The notes: generated by a model not told the origin, from the letters alone. A stretch of DNA of 62,813 nt from an uncultured Pelagibacteraceae bacterium (GCA_902598405.1 CACKBQ010000006.1:1-62813), one strand, 5' to 3'; counted from the first letter of the stretch, positions 1-10,096 are shown. Numbers and translations are program-made.

Positions 1-108
1 AGAGTCGTTGTCTACATCAAGATAGCAATTTTTATAATCTTTAAAACATCTTTTGATTAGGTTGATTATTTGATTTCCGTCTTTATTTCTTGCTAGTCTT
101 AGTTGCAT
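1..108 (-). CDS. GNAT-like acetyltransferase N-terminus (partial, runs off left edge)
   Basis: Minus-strand ATG at 108-106 opens MQLRLARNKDGNQIINLIKRCFKDYKNCYLDVDNDS..., continuous to the window edge (36 codons); the pattern resembles a GNAT N-terminus. Not in the ORF track because it has no stop in the window. Confidence 0.5.
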   Translation of the reverse strand, partial: MQLRLARNKDGNQIINLIKRCFKDYKNCYLDVDNDS

Positions 109-129
109 AATGTTAGATTATATAATTCT

Positions 130-942
130 ATGAGCTATTTTCATAATAAAAGAATATGGGTTACGGGTGCTTCATCTGGTATCGGTCGATCAGTCGCGAT
201 TAAGTTATCAAAATTAGGTGCAGAATTAATATTAACTGCGCGAAATAGAGATAAATTAGAGGAAGTAAAAAAAGAATGTGGAAATGCAAAAGCACATATT
301 TTTGATCACGATCTCTCAAAATTGGAGTCCATTGACGATTTAGTATATAGAGTTACTCGTGAGGTTGGTTCAATAGATATACTCTTTAATAATGCAGGAG
401 TATCTGCATATTCTGCGGCAAATGAAACAGATTTTAATGTGTATACACAAGTTATGAATCTAAATTTTCTCTCTGTTGTTAAATTAACTAAGTGTTTGCT
501 GCCACAAATGATATCAAATAAAAAAGGTCAGATAGTAACTAACACCAGTTTGTCTGGAAAATTCGGATCAAAAAAAAGAACTGTTTATGCTTCATCAAAA
601 CATGCATTGCACGGTTTTATGGACTCTCTTCGAGCTGAAGTTCATGAACATAATATTAAAGTTAATACTGTCGCACCAGGATTTGTTAATACTGAAATAG
701 GTATGAAGGCCTTAACTGGAGACGGCACTCCTTATGGTGCGAATGATAGAGGCCATGAAAGTCAAGGTATGAATTTGGATAAAGCCTCAGAAATGATTAT
801 TAAATCAATTGAGGCAAATAAAAGAGAAGCTTATATTGTTCCTAGAATAAGCTTTCCAAAAATTGCATTATATATATCAAGATATTTCCCTGGTTTAGGG
901 GCTATTATTGCTCGAAATTATAATGAAGAGGATAATGGTTGA
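130..942 (+). CDS. SDR-family short-chain dehydrogenase/reductase
   Basis: TGASSGIG, NNAG and YASSKHA motifs; ATG at 130 (MSYFHNKRIWVTGASSGIG) preferred over the upstream TTG extension. Confidence 0.85.
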   Translation: MSYFHNKRIWVTGASSGIGRSVAIKLSKLGAELILTARNRDKLEEVKKECGNAKAHIFDHDLSKLESIDDLVYRVTREVGSIDILFNNAGVSAYSAANETDFNVYTQVMNLNFLSVVKLTKCLLPQMISNKKGQIVTNTSLSGKFGSKKRTVYASSKHALHGFMDSLRAEVHEHNIKVNTVAPGFVNTEIGMKALTGDGTPYGANDRGHESQGMNLDKASEMIIKSIEANKREAYIVPRISFPKIALYISRYFPGLGAIIARNYNEEDNG

Positions 943-1530
943 TTATTGATTTTTTAAATATTCAACAAGAAATTTCATACTGTCAATGCCCCAATACATT
1001 TCATCATCGATGTAAAATGTTGGCACCCCAAATGCTCCTTTATTAATAGCAAATTCTGTATTCTCTCTTAATTTATTTTTAATTTCATCACTTGAAATTC
1101 CTTCAGCAAAACTATTTGCATCTATTCCAGACTCATTAGCAACTTGAGTCAAAAGTTCCTGGTCATTAAGATTCATTGCTTTTGTCCAAATAGACTCAAA
1201 CATAACTTGCATATAATCTTCTAAAATACCATTTTTTTGTGCTAAGACCGCCCCACGCATGTGAGGCACTGTTAATATTGGAAAATAGGGGTTCATCTTA
1301 AATGGAATATTTAGTGTTTTTGTCCAACGAGTAATATCTTTAAACATATATTCTCCCTTTTTTTGCACAGTTGCAGGCGGTTGATTTCCGGTAGCCTTAA
1401 ATATACCTCCCAATAGAACAGGCATAATTTCAATTTCTGCTCCTTCGTCTTTAATTACTTTAAGATTACTGTAGGCTAGGTAGGAGTAAGGACTTCCAAA
1501 ATCAAAGCAAAATGTTACGTTTTTAGACAT
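943..1530 (-). CDS. 2-hydroxychromene-2-carboxylate isomerase-like DsbA-family protein
   Basis: MSKNVTFCFDFGSPYSYLAYSNL N-terminus and GAFGVPTFYIDDEMYWGID C-terminus typical of this family. Confidence 0.8.
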   Translation of the reverse strand: MSKNVTFCFDFGSPYSYLAYSNLKVIKDEGAEIEIMPVLLGGIFKATGNQPPATVQKKGEYMFKDITRWTKTLNIPFKMNPYFPILTVPHMRGAVLAQKNGILEDYMQVMFESIWTKAMNLNDQELLTQVANESGIDANSFAEGISSDEIKNKLRENTEFAINKGAFGVPTFYIDDEMYWGIDSMKFLVEYLKNQ

Positions 1531-1571
1531 ATATAATGATATAAATATAAACAATTAGATCAAATAGTAAA

Positions 1572-2708
1572 ATGAAGATTGTAGTAATAACTGGTGAGGA
1601 GTCTGGTGATAAATTAGCTGCATCAGCCATAAAAGAACTAAAAAAAATTTCAAATGAGCCTTTTAAAATTTACGGTATTGGTGGAAGAGCTCTTGAAAAA
1701 GAGGGTATTCAAAAATTTTTTGACATATCTGACATCAACGTCATGGGATTAATTGAAGTTATTCCTAAGATATTTAAAATAAATCGCATAATAAAATCAG
1801 TGGTTAATCAAATTATTGAACTTGATCCTGATATTATTTTCACAGTTGATAGTCCAGATTTTACATTGAGAATTGCAGAGCGAATAAAAAAACGAAACAA
1901 TAAATTAAAAATTCTTCATTATGTGGCTCCTAGCGTTTGGGCATGGAGGCCTGGACGTGTTCATACAGTAAAAAAATCAGTAGATCACTTACTAACAATT
2001 CTTCCCTTTGAGAAGAAAATATTTGAGAAATATGGAGTGCCAACAACTTTTGTGGGACATCCTATTACAGAGATAAATATTGAAAACTTTAAAAACAATC
2101 AAATTACCAAACAGGATAGAGAAGTTTTCTTAATTTTACCAGGAAGTAGAAAAAAGGAAGTTGTATCTCTTTTGCCAATTTATTTAGAAGTAATAAGAAC
2201 AATGAAGTTAGGTGATAAGTATGAGCTTGTAATGCCACTTACAAAAGAAATGACTTTTTATGTAGAAGATATCTTAAGTCAATTTGGTTTACAAAATAGA
2301 ATAAAAATAATTTTAGATGAGCATATTAAATACTCTTATTACTATCATGCAAAACTTGGTATTGTGACCTCAGGGACAGCCGCTCTAGAAGTCTCATATT
2401 TTAATACACCATATGTGACAGCATATAAATTCAATCCTATAACCTATTTTATACTGCAATTTTTTATTAATACCAGAATGGGTAACTTGATTAATATTAT
2501 ACAAGGGAAATTTATCATCCCTGAACTGCTACAAAGTAAAAGCAATAAAGATAATATTATGTATTATATAAAAAAATTTTTAGACGATAATGATTACCGT
2601 CAAGACGTTCTATCAAATGCAAGTGAGGCTGCTAAGAAACTGAAATCTCAAAGCACACCAAGTATAATGGCAGCGGATAAAATTATTCAGATAGTTAATG
2701 AAAAATAA
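1572..2708 (+). CDS. lpxB: Lipid-A-disaccharide synthase
   Basis: GEESGDKLAASAIKEL, IDSPDFTLRIA-like and YVAPSVWAWRPGRV, LPGSRKKEV motifs. Confidence 0.93.
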   Translation: MKIVVITGEESGDKLAASAIKELKKISNEPFKIYGIGGRALEKEGIQKFFDISDINVMGLIEVIPKIFKINRIIKSVVNQIIELDPDIIFTVDSPDFTLRIAERIKKRNNKLKILHYVAPSVWAWRPGRVHTVKKSVDHLLTILPFEKKIFEKYGVPTTFVGHPITEINIENFKNNQITKQDREVFLILPGSRKKEVVSLLPIYLEVIRTMKLGDKYELVMPLTKEMTFYVEDILSQFGLQNRIKIILDEHIKYSYYYHAKLGIVTSGTAALEVSYFNTPYVTAYKFNPITYFILQFFINTRMGNLINIIQGKFIIPELLQSKSNKDNIMYYIKKFLDDNDYRQDVLSNASEAAKKLKSQSTPSIMAADKIIQIVNEK

Positions 2709-3228
2709 ATCTAATTATACTGAAATTGAGTCAAAAGCTCTATGGTACTTACAAAGATACGCATCAAGCTCAGAAAACTTAAGAAATTATTTAAGACGAA
2801 AAGTTAAAGATAGCCATTTGAGTATTAACTCAGAGGAAATTATCAATGAAATAATTTTTTCTTTAGAAAGGCAAAAAATTCTTAATGATCAGCTATTTTC
2901 TGAGAGTAAAATCAGGAATTATCTAAATAAGGGTTGGTCACTAAAAAAAATTGAATTCAAACTTAAGGAACTATACGTAAAGGATAATATAATTATTGAT
3001 GCAATACAGAATATCAGAGATTCAGTTCAAAATATTGATCTTATCGCCGCTAGTAGGTTGGCAAAAAAGAAATCTATAGGACCTTATAGGAAAAATGAAC
3101 TTACGGAAAAAATAAAAATGAGGGAGCTTGGAGTTTTGTCAAGAGCAGGTTTTTCATATAACATCGTAAAGAAGATATTATTTGAAATGAGCAAGGAGGA
3201 GATGGAAGATATTTATGATCAAAGATAA
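2698..3228 (+). CDS. recX: RecX-family regulatory protein
   Basis: ALWYLQRYASSSENLRNYLRRKV plus three-helix repeat architecture; overlaps lpxB end by 11 nt. Confidence 0.75.
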   Translation: MKNKSNYTEIESKALWYLQRYASSSENLRNYLRRKVKDSHLSINSEEIINEIIFSLERQKILNDQLFSESKIRNYLNKGWSLKKIEFKLKELYVKDNIIIDAIQNIRDSVQNIDLIAASRLAKKKSIGPYRKNELTEKIKMRELGVLSRAGFSYNIVKKILFEMSKEEMEDIYDQR

Positions 3229-3970
3229 AACAATTATTGTTACGGGTGCCGCAAGAGGCTTAGGACAGAAATATGCCCTTGAATTCGCGAAAGCAGAAGC
3301 GAATATCATTTTTGCAGATATATCTGATTGTTCTGAAACAGAGAAAAAGGTGAGCGAAGTTACAGATAAATTTTTAAGTCTAAATCTCGATGTAACAGAT
3401 ATAAACTCATGCAACAATATGATGGCAAAGGCTGTTGATAAATTTTCTAAAATAGATGTATTGGTAAATAACGCCGCACTATATGGAGCATTAAAAAGCT
3501 CACGATTTGAAGATATTGATCCAGATCAATGGGACAAAGCGATGAATGTTAATGTCAAAGGACTTTGGAATTGCTGCAGAGCAATATCTCCAATAATGAG
3601 AGAAAACAAAAGTGGCTCAATAATAAATATCGCTTCTCTAGCAGCTAAATTCGGCATGCCTTACGCGGCAGATTACGCCACATCAAAAGCTGCCGTGATT
3701 GGACTAACTCGGGTTATGGCGAGAGAAATGGGAAAAGATAACATTCGTGTGAATGCAGTAGCGCCATCTATGGTAAGAACCGAGTCGGCAAAGGAATTTT
3801 TAGGAGAAAAAGCAGAACGCGGTTTTGAGGTTATTTCTAAAGGGCAGATATTACAAAAGACACTTGAAGTTGATGATATATATGGAACTGTTCTTTATCT
3901 TGCAAGTGATCAAAGTAAATTTGTTACAGGACAAACCCTTATGGTAGATGGAGGCAGTGTGCTTCTGTAA
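3215..3970 (+). CDS. SDR-family oxidoreductase
   Basis: TGAARGLG, NNAA, YATSKAAV and VTGQTLMVDGG motifs. Confidence 0.88.
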   Translation: MIKDKTIIVTGAARGLGQKYALEFAKAEANIIFADISDCSETEKKVSEVTDKFLSLNLDVTDINSCNNMMAKAVDKFSKIDVLVNNAALYGALKSSRFEDIDPDQWDKAMNVNVKGLWNCCRAISPIMRENKSGSIINIASLAAKFGMPYAADYATSKAAVIGLTRVMAREMGKDNIRVNAVAPSMVRTESAKEFLGEKAERGFEVISKGQILQKTLEVDDIYGTVLYLASDQSKFVTGQTLMVDGGSVLL

Positions 3971-3973
3971 AGA

Positions 3974-4105
3974 ATGAAAAAGAAAAAAAGTAAATTAAAA
4001 AGTAATCCTATTGCAAGGCAGTTAAGGACAGATAAGTTTAGACCAAAAAAGGTCGCAAATAAAAAAAAACTTCATGAAAAAAAAAGAATAAAAATTAAAT
4101 TATGA
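3974..4105 (+). CDS. 43-aa very basic small protein, possibly ArfA-like/DUF7230-like
   Basis: Hand-translated: MKKKKSKLKSNPIARQLRTDKFRPKKVANKKKLHEKKRIKIKL*. Below ORF-track size cutoff; starts 3 nt after upstream stop and its TGA overlaps the next ATG (ATGA at 4102-4105). Confidence 0.55.
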   Translation: MKKKKSKLKSNPIARQLRTDKFRPKKVANKKKLHEKKRIKIKL

Positions 4106-4764
4106 CAACCGTTTCAGAGGCCGTAAACAATCGCCAATCAGTCAGATCTTTTACAAAAAAGCAGGTATCGAATGAAATACTAGAAAGCCTAATTTATAAG
4201 TCTTCTAGATCCCCATCGGGAGGCAACTTACAGCCATGGAGAATATTTATAATAAATGGGAACTCGATGAAACGTTTTCTTGAATTTCAGGATAAATGGA
4301 AGGGCACAGATACACCTGAGTACCCAATTTATCCTGCAAAACTAAAAGAGCCTTATAGAACTTCACGGTTTGAAGTTGGTGAACAGTTATACGGATCTAT
4401 TGGAATTGAAAGATCAGACTCGCAAGCAAGGGTAGATCAAATGCTTAAAAACTTCACTTTTTTTGGAGCGCCAGCAGCATTATTCTGTTTTGTAGACCGC
4501 CAGATGAACCAACCTCAGTGGTCAGATCTAGGAATGTTCCTACAGACATTTATGCTACTTGCTCAGGAAGAAGGAATTGATACTTGTGCACAGGAGTCTT
4601 GGTCACTTAGGCAGAAAATGGTATCTGAATTTGTTGAAGCTGACTCTGATCTCATGTTATTCTGTGGTATGGCAATTGGATACAGAGATGTTTCCTCGCC
4701 ATTAAACAATTATAAAACTAATAGAAGATCACCAGAAGATTGGTGTACATTTATAAAAAAATGA
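4102..4764 (+). CDS. Nitroreductase family protein
   Basis: NRQSVRSFTKKQVSNEIL, SPSGGNLQPWRIFI, and C-terminal PLNNYKTNR motifs. Confidence 0.85.
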   Translation: MTTVSEAVNNRQSVRSFTKKQVSNEILESLIYKSSRSPSGGNLQPWRIFIINGNSMKRFLEFQDKWKGTDTPEYPIYPAKLKEPYRTSRFEVGEQLYGSIGIERSDSQARVDQMLKNFTFFGAPAALFCFVDRQMNQPQWSDLGMFLQTFMLLAQEEGIDTCAQESWSLRQKMVSEFVEADSDLMLFCGMAIGYRDVSSPLNNYKTNRRSPEDWCTFIKK

Positions 4765-5621
4765 CAGAAAAAAAATTTTTTACTCATAAAAATAAAAAAA
4801 TTGCATATGTCGATGTTGGCACAGGTGAACCAATAATCTTCTTTCACGGAAACCCAAGCTCATCCTATTTGTATAGAAATATTATTAAAAACTTAAATAG
4901 TGGTTACAGATGTATTGCGGCAGATATGATTGGTATGGGTGATTCTGATAAGTTAGATAATCCTAGTCATATGACTTATACATTTGATACTCATTTTGAA
5001 TACTTATCTGAATTAATAAAAAGTCTAAATTTAAATGAAAATATTACCCTGGTAGGACAAGACTGGGGAGGACCATTAAGTATTAAATGGGCGAGAGAGA
5101 ATTCAGATAAAGTAAGAGGCATATGTTATTTTGAAACAATTATTGCGCCAATTAAATCTGAAGAAATGCAAGAACCGCTCAAAAGTTTATTTATGATGCT
5201 GAGGTCCGAAAAAGGTGACAAAAAGGTTTTAGAAGAAAATTTCTTTGTTGAAAAAATGTTGGGAACAGACCCAATTACTCCTCTAAGTGAAGAAACTATG
5301 GCTGTTTATAGAAAACCGTTTCTTAATCCTGGGGAGGATAGAAGACCAACTTTAGACTGGCCGCGACAAATACCAATTGATAAAGAACCAAAGTACGTCC
5401 ATGAAGAGGTTAAAAAAAATCTATCTTTCATGATGGAGACAGAAATACCAAAACTTTTAATCATTGCAGAGCCAGGCCGTTTAATGCCAAAGCCTCTAAT
5501 TGAATTTTGCAGAAAATTTAAAAATCAATCCGAAGCGACAGTAAAAGGCAACCATTTTGTTCAAGAAGACTCACCTGACGAAATAAGTGAAAATATAGAT
5601 AATTGGTTGAAGTCTATTTAA
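4761..5621 (+). CDS. Haloalkane dehalogenase-like alpha/beta hydrolase
   Basis: FFHGNPSSSYLYRNII oxyanion motif and nucleophile elbow GQDWGG; C-terminal GNHFVQEDSPDEI catalytic His. Confidence 0.8.
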   Translation: MTEKKFFTHKNKKIAYVDVGTGEPIIFFHGNPSSSYLYRNIIKNLNSGYRCIAADMIGMGDSDKLDNPSHMTYTFDTHFEYLSELIKSLNLNENITLVGQDWGGPLSIKWARENSDKVRGICYFETIIAPIKSEEMQEPLKSLFMMLRSEKGDKKVLEENFFVEKMLGTDPITPLSEETMAVYRKPFLNPGEDRRPTLDWPRQIPIDKEPKYVHEEVKKNLSFMMETEIPKLLIIAEPGRLMPKPLIEFCRKFKNQSEATVKGNHFVQEDSPDEISENIDNWLKSI

Positions 5622-5622
5622 A

Positions 5623-6852
5623 TTAACCTTCTTCAGCGTCTGGATACAATTCCATAGAAACAGGCGAAGCTCTACTGCTTACAAGCACAGTACTTCCTTG
5701 ATCCTCTAATGGAACAGCAGTTCTGATCGTCATTCTGTATATCCCAAACAAACCTAGGCTGGTGTGAATTAGGAATAAAAATATCCAAAAACCTGAAGCT
5801 CCTATTATATCGATTGCCAGCCCTCCCAAGATAGGTCCAATTGTAAGGCCTATGCCTCCTGCCAGTTGAAGCCCTGAGCTTGCTGCAACCATTTCTCTTT
5901 TTGACAAAAAGTCATTTGTATGTGCAATCGATAGCGCATAAAGAGGCACTGTCAGACCTCCAAATATAAAAGTAATTGCTACGAGAACAGAAAAAGTATT
6001 ACCAAAAATTAGAGCTAAAATAGAGAAGACACCTGCTAAAAAAGCAACAATTACGATAATTGTTCTTCTATCATACGTATCTGACAAATAACCGATAAGA
6101 TACTGATTTAGTGCTCCTCCAATAATAAATGTAAACATAAAAATTGATACTTGCTCAATTGATAGTCCACTTTTTAAACCATATATGGTTCCGATACCCC
6201 AAAGAGTTCCATGAGCCAAACCCGTCATCATAGCGGCAATTACTCCAAGAGGCGATGCTTCATAAAGCTGTCTGACATTTAAAAACTCAGTAACACTAAA
6301 ATCTGGCTGTTTGCTCACAACAATTAATATTGGTACGAGAGATATGGAAATTAGAATTGAAACGAGCATGAACAAAGATGCGGTTTCTGGATTTGCTATA
6401 TTAAGAAATAACTGACCCACCGCACTTCCAGCCATACTAACCATCATATAAATAGATAGAGCTTTACCTCTATTATTATTTTCCGAAAGGTCATTGATCC
6501 AACTTTCTGCGACGGTGTACATGCCTACAAAACACATTCCAGATATAAAACGCATTAAAAACCATCCAAAGAAACTTACATGAATTGAATGCAAGAGAAT
6601 TGAGATAGAAGCAATTGATGCAAGAGCTGCAAACATTCTTACATGTCCAACATTTTTTATGCGACGGGGTATCAAGAGGGCTCCAGATAAGAATCCAGCA
6701 TAATATCCAGTAAGTATAATACCCGCTGATGCAGCGGAGTACCCTTCAATTGATGCTCTGACTCCAATCAAGCTACCTTGAAGCCCATTCGCAAGCATTA
6801 TCATTGCAACACCAAAAAATAGGGCCCACGTTCCCTTAAGCAAGTTATACAT
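5623..6852 (-). CDS. MFS transporter
   Basis: Twelve-TM-like hydrophobic pattern, YLSDTYDRRTII loop motif. Confidence 0.8.
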   Translation of the reverse strand: MYNLLKGTWALFFGVAMIMLANGLQGSLIGVRASIEGYSAASAGIILTGYYAGFLSGALLIPRRIKNVGHVRMFAALASIASISILLHSIHVSFFGWFLMRFISGMCFVGMYTVAESWINDLSENNNRGKALSIYMMVSMAGSAVGQLFLNIANPETASLFMLVSILISISLVPILIVVSKQPDFSVTEFLNVRQLYEASPLGVIAAMMTGLAHGTLWGIGTIYGLKSGLSIEQVSIFMFTFIIGGALNQYLIGYLSDTYDRRTIIVIVAFLAGVFSILALIFGNTFSVLVAITFIFGGLTVPLYALSIAHTNDFLSKREMVAASSGLQLAGGIGLTIGPILGGLAIDIIGASGFWIFLFLIHTSLGLFGIYRMTIRTAVPLEDQGSTVLVSSRASPVSMELYPDAEEG

Positions 6853-6874
6853 ATTTAAAATTTATGAAGTTATT

Positions 6875-7372
6875 TCAAAGCCATCTTCTGACGGACTTCT
6901 TGTAGTCTAAGTAAACATTTCCGAATTCTTTTTCAAGATATTTTTCCTCTGGAATTATTACTCCATAAGTCAATAGTGGTATTGATATAGCCGCACTAAT
7001 TACATACCACCATGAGTTGAATGCTAGTCCGCAACTTAATAGAATTATTACCATTGCTAAGTAAATTGGATTTCTTGAATATTTAAACGTTCCACCAACA
7101 AACAATTGATTTTGAACTGATTTTGGGTGGGGGTTTTCTTCATTGTCAGAAAATATTTTTAAGGTGTAAATAGCCATTAAAAAAGAGGAAACTGCAATAA
7201 TTAATCCAATGATTAAAAATATCATACTTCCTTTAAAGAGAGGCAAATGTATAAAAAAACTGTCAAGGAAGCTTGATGCTATCAACCCAATCATTAAGGC
7301 ATAAGGAGGAAAAAACGTTGTCCTAGCGCCTTGGGCTCTGACAGGTTTTATAGGATCTTTATTGTTTGTCAT
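6875..7372 (-). CDS. Isoprenylcysteine/phospholipid methyltransferase-like integral membrane protein
   Basis: GGTFKYSRNPIYLAM and EEKYLEKEFGNVYLDYKKSVRRW C-terminal motif. Confidence 0.8.
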   Translation of the reverse strand: MTNNKDPIKPVRAQGARTTFFPPYALMIGLIASSFLDSFFIHLPLFKGSMIFLIIGLIIAVSSFLMAIYTLKIFSDNEENPHPKSVQNQLFVGGTFKYSRNPIYLAMVIILLSCGLAFNSWWYVISAAISIPLLTYGVIIPEEKYLEKEFGNVYLDYKKSVRRWL

Positions 7373-7446
7373 ATTTATTTTTAATTAATTGAATTATTTA
7401 ATTTTTTAAGTTAAACCCACCCTAAATTATTTGACAAGTATAAATT

Positions 7447-7911
7447 ATGTTTAAGAAAAGACAATCAGTACAACAAGTTGAAGAGAGCAATGAACTAGCC
7501 CCTAAATTCGATGATAATGGTTTGATAGTTGTTACAACAGTTGACTACAGAACTAATGAAATTTTAATGACAGGTTTTATGAATGAAGAGGCACTTGAAA
7601 AAACTATTAAAACAAAAGAAGCTTTCTACTTCAGCAGAAGTCGAAATGCATTATGGCATAAAGGAGCTAGAAGTGGATATACTCAAATAGTAAAGGAAAT
7701 CCTAATTGATGATGATCAAGATGCCCTTTGTTTGAAGGTTGATATAGGAAAAAATGGCGCTAGTTGTCATGTTGGTTATAAGTCTTGTTTTTACCGCAAA
7801 ATTGACTTAGAAGATACTGCAAATAAGTCTGGATTAAGGTTCACCACAGAAGAAAAAGTTTTTGATCCTGATGAAGTTTACGGAGATGAACCAAATCCAA
7901 CTAAATTATAA
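7447..7911 (+). CDS. hisI: Phosphoribosyl-AMP cyclohydrolase
   Basis: FMNEEAL, SRSRNALWHKGARSGYTQ, CHVGYKSCFYR motifs. Confidence 0.93.
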   Translation: MFKKRQSVQQVEESNELAPKFDDNGLIVVTTVDYRTNEILMTGFMNEEALEKTIKTKEAFYFSRSRNALWHKGARSGYTQIVKEILIDDDQDALCLKVDIGKNGASCHVGYKSCFYRKIDLEDTANKSGLRFTTEEKVFDPDEVYGDEPNPTKL

Positions 7912-7922
7912 AGGAAAATAAA

Positions 7923-8108
7923 ATGGCTGTCCCAAAGAGTAAGATATCGAATTCTAAAAGAGGTATGAGAAGATCTCATTTACGTCTAAAGGGAAAAAAT
8001 TTTATTGAAGATAAAGAGTCTGGTGAAATGAGACTTTCTCATCATGTTGATATGACAACCGGCACTTACAATGGAAAGAAAATCTTTACACCAAAAGCAG
8101 AAAAATAA
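7923..8108 (+). CDS. rpmF: 50S ribosomal protein L32
   Basis: MAVPKSKISNSKRGMRRSHLRL N-terminus; 61 aa. Confidence 0.93.
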   Translation: MAVPKSKISNSKRGMRRSHLRLKGKNFIEDKESGEMRLSHHVDMTTGTYNGKKIFTPKAEK

Positions 8109-8109
8109 A

Positions 8110-9093
8110 TTAACCCCAACAAAGATCTTCCTTAACTAGCATCATACCGTTTTCATAAATAAGTCCATTTTTTCTATCATTAGCTATAAAGCAAGGTCCA
8201 TCAAGATCTATAAAATCTGCGTATTCGTATAGCGGTAATAACGGCAACATTGATAAGGAACTGGAGACCATGCATCCAAGCATGATATTTAGGTCTAACT
8301 TTTTTGCTTCTTTGACTATTTTTACTGCTTCTGAAAGGCCGCCAGTTTTGTCGAGTTTAATATTTATCGTATTATATTTATGAGCCATTTTTGCCAAATC
8401 AGAACTGTCATGGAATGACTCGTCTGCACATATAGAAACAGGAAAATTTAATCCTTTTAACTCATTGTCATTTTCAGATAACAGTGGTTGTTCTAATAAA
8501 TCAATCTTTGTTTTTACAAATAAATCAGCGTTTGATTTTAAGTCATCTATATTGAATGCCTCGTTAGCATCAACGATTAATACTTTATTTGGAGAAAGCT
8601 CTCTTGTTTTTGTTAAGATTTCGTGAAGATTGTTTTTATTAACTTTTAATTTTAATGTTGGAAATTCTTGATGATTACTAACGTCCTCTATCATTTTTTC
8701 TGGCTCATCTAAAACTACGGTATAGCTACCAGGTAATGTAGTTGGCTTTGTTACTCCCATTAATTTCCAAATCGAAGTATTTTTCATCTTACATTCGAGA
8801 TCCCACATCGCACAGTCTATTGCATTTCTTGCTGCCCCATTTTTTAAGAAACTACCGAGATTAGTTAAGTTGATATTACCTTCTTCAATATCTGGTTTTA
8901 ATTTGTGAATTTCCGAAGTTACGCTATCAATAGTTTCATCATACCTTTTATAAGGAACACATTCGCCATAACCATAAAAATTATTACTTTCTATCTTTAC
9001 TTCAATTGTTTCAGCTGTAGTTTTAGAGCCTCTAGAAATAGTAAATGATTTATTTAAATCCCAAGATATATGCTTTATCTGAATATTAGACAT
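8110..9093 (-). CDS. Dipeptide-epimerase-like / N-acetyl-D-glutamate racemase-like enolase-superfamily protein
   Basis: Starts MSNIQIKHISWDLNKSFTISRGSKT; LKLKVNK, DANEAF, EQPL, ADES, IKLDKTGGL motifs; pairs with upstream DUF1611 gene. Confidence 0.8.
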   Translation of the reverse strand: MSNIQIKHISWDLNKSFTISRGSKTTAETIEVKIESNNFYGYGECVPYKRYDETIDSVTSEIHKLKPDIEEGNINLTNLGSFLKNGAARNAIDCAMWDLECKMKNTSIWKLMGVTKPTTLPGSYTVVLDEPEKMIEDVSNHQEFPTLKLKVNKNNLHEILTKTRELSPNKVLIVDANEAFNIDDLKSNADLFVKTKIDLLEQPLLSENDNELKGLNFPVSICADESFHDSSDLAKMAHKYNTINIKLDKTGGLSEAVKIVKEAKKLDLNIMLGCMVSSSLSMLPLLPLYEYADFIDLDGPCFIANDRKNGLIYENGMMLVKEDLCWG

Positions 9094-9100
9094 TATCGTT

Positions 9101-10096
9101 TCAAATTTTTTCAATAATCTGAATGAATGGATCAAGGCTATCTTGTAAAGGGTCCAAACATGGTAAGCCATATTCTTTAGATAATCTGTCCTTATGATCA
9201 CTTGCCTCAGATTGACAATTAGATGTATTAAGTGCGATGCCAATGCATTGTATTTGCTTATTAGTAAGTTTACCATTTTGTATTGTCTGATCGATAACCT
9301 CTTTAATGCTCGGTAAAGGTGTATCCACGCCCCTCATATTAGTTCGTGTTGGTTCATGACATACAACAAATGCATCCGGCTGGCTTCCATGAAGCAATCC
9401 AAGTGAAACTCCTGCGAATGAAGGGTGAAATAGAGACCCCTGACCTTCAATAATATCCCAGTGATTATCATCGTTGTCAGGCGATAACCATTCAACTGCT
9501 CCTGAGATAAAATCAGAAACAATAGCATCAATTGCAATGCCACTTTCTGCTATTAAGATTCCAGTTTGTCCAGTTGCTTTGAAAGATGCATTTATTTGGT
9601 TGTTCTGCATCGCTTTTTCAATTGCGAGTGCTGTATATTTTTTTCCCACAGAACAATCTGTTCCAACAGTAAGGAGTCTTTTGCCTGATCGTTTTACTCC
9701 TTTTCCTGTTTGAAATTGTTTATCACTAAACCGTAAATCATGAAGTTGAACATTATTTCTTTCAGCCGCTTCTGCAATTTCACTAAACGAGGATAGTTTT
9801 GTATGCATTCCGCTGGCTACATTCATTCCAGATGATATTGCATTAATTATAATGGATTTCCATTCTTCTGGCATAATGCCCCCGGCATTCACCACGCCAA
9901 TAACAAATGTCTTGGCACCATTCTTAACAGCTTCTTCTATATTCATTTCCTGTAAACCTAAGCTAGATTTGGCATTTGGAAGGCTCATTTGACCGATACA
10001 CCAATCTGGACGCCAATAATTAACTCCTGCAGCAGTCTTTATTGCCAAATCATCTTTTGCGTCCCCAAGAAATAATAAATACGGTTTTGATATCAT
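9101..10096 (-). CDS. DUF1611/DgcN-like protein (candidate D-glutamate N-acetyltransferase)
   Basis: LLTVGTDCSVGKKYTALAIE P-loop-like motif, EGQGSLFHPSFAGVSLGLLHGSQPDAFVVCHEP motif; 7-nt gap to the epimerase gene. Confidence 0.8.
   Translation of the reverse strand: MISKPYLLFLGDAKDDLAIKTAAGVNYWRPDWCIGQMSLPNAKSSLGLQEMNIEEAVKNGAKTFVIGVVNAGGIMPEEWKSIIINAISSGMNVASGMHTKLSSFSEIAEAAERNNVQLHDLRFSDKQFQTGKGVKRSGKRLLTVGTDCSVGKKYTALAIEKAMQNNQINASFKATGQTGILIAESGIAIDAIVSDFISGAVEWLSPDNDDNHWDIIEGQGSLFHPSFAGVSLGLLHGSQPDAFVVCHEPTRTNMRGVDTPLPSIKEVIDQTIQNGKLTNKQIQCIGIALNTSNCQSEASDHKDRLSKEYGLPCLDPLQDSLDPFIQIIEKI

Noticed and set aside
9094-9276. N-terminal extension of the enolase-superfamily ORF
   Set aside because: Overlaps the dgcN-like CDS; the family-like N-terminus starts at MSNIQIKH (9093).
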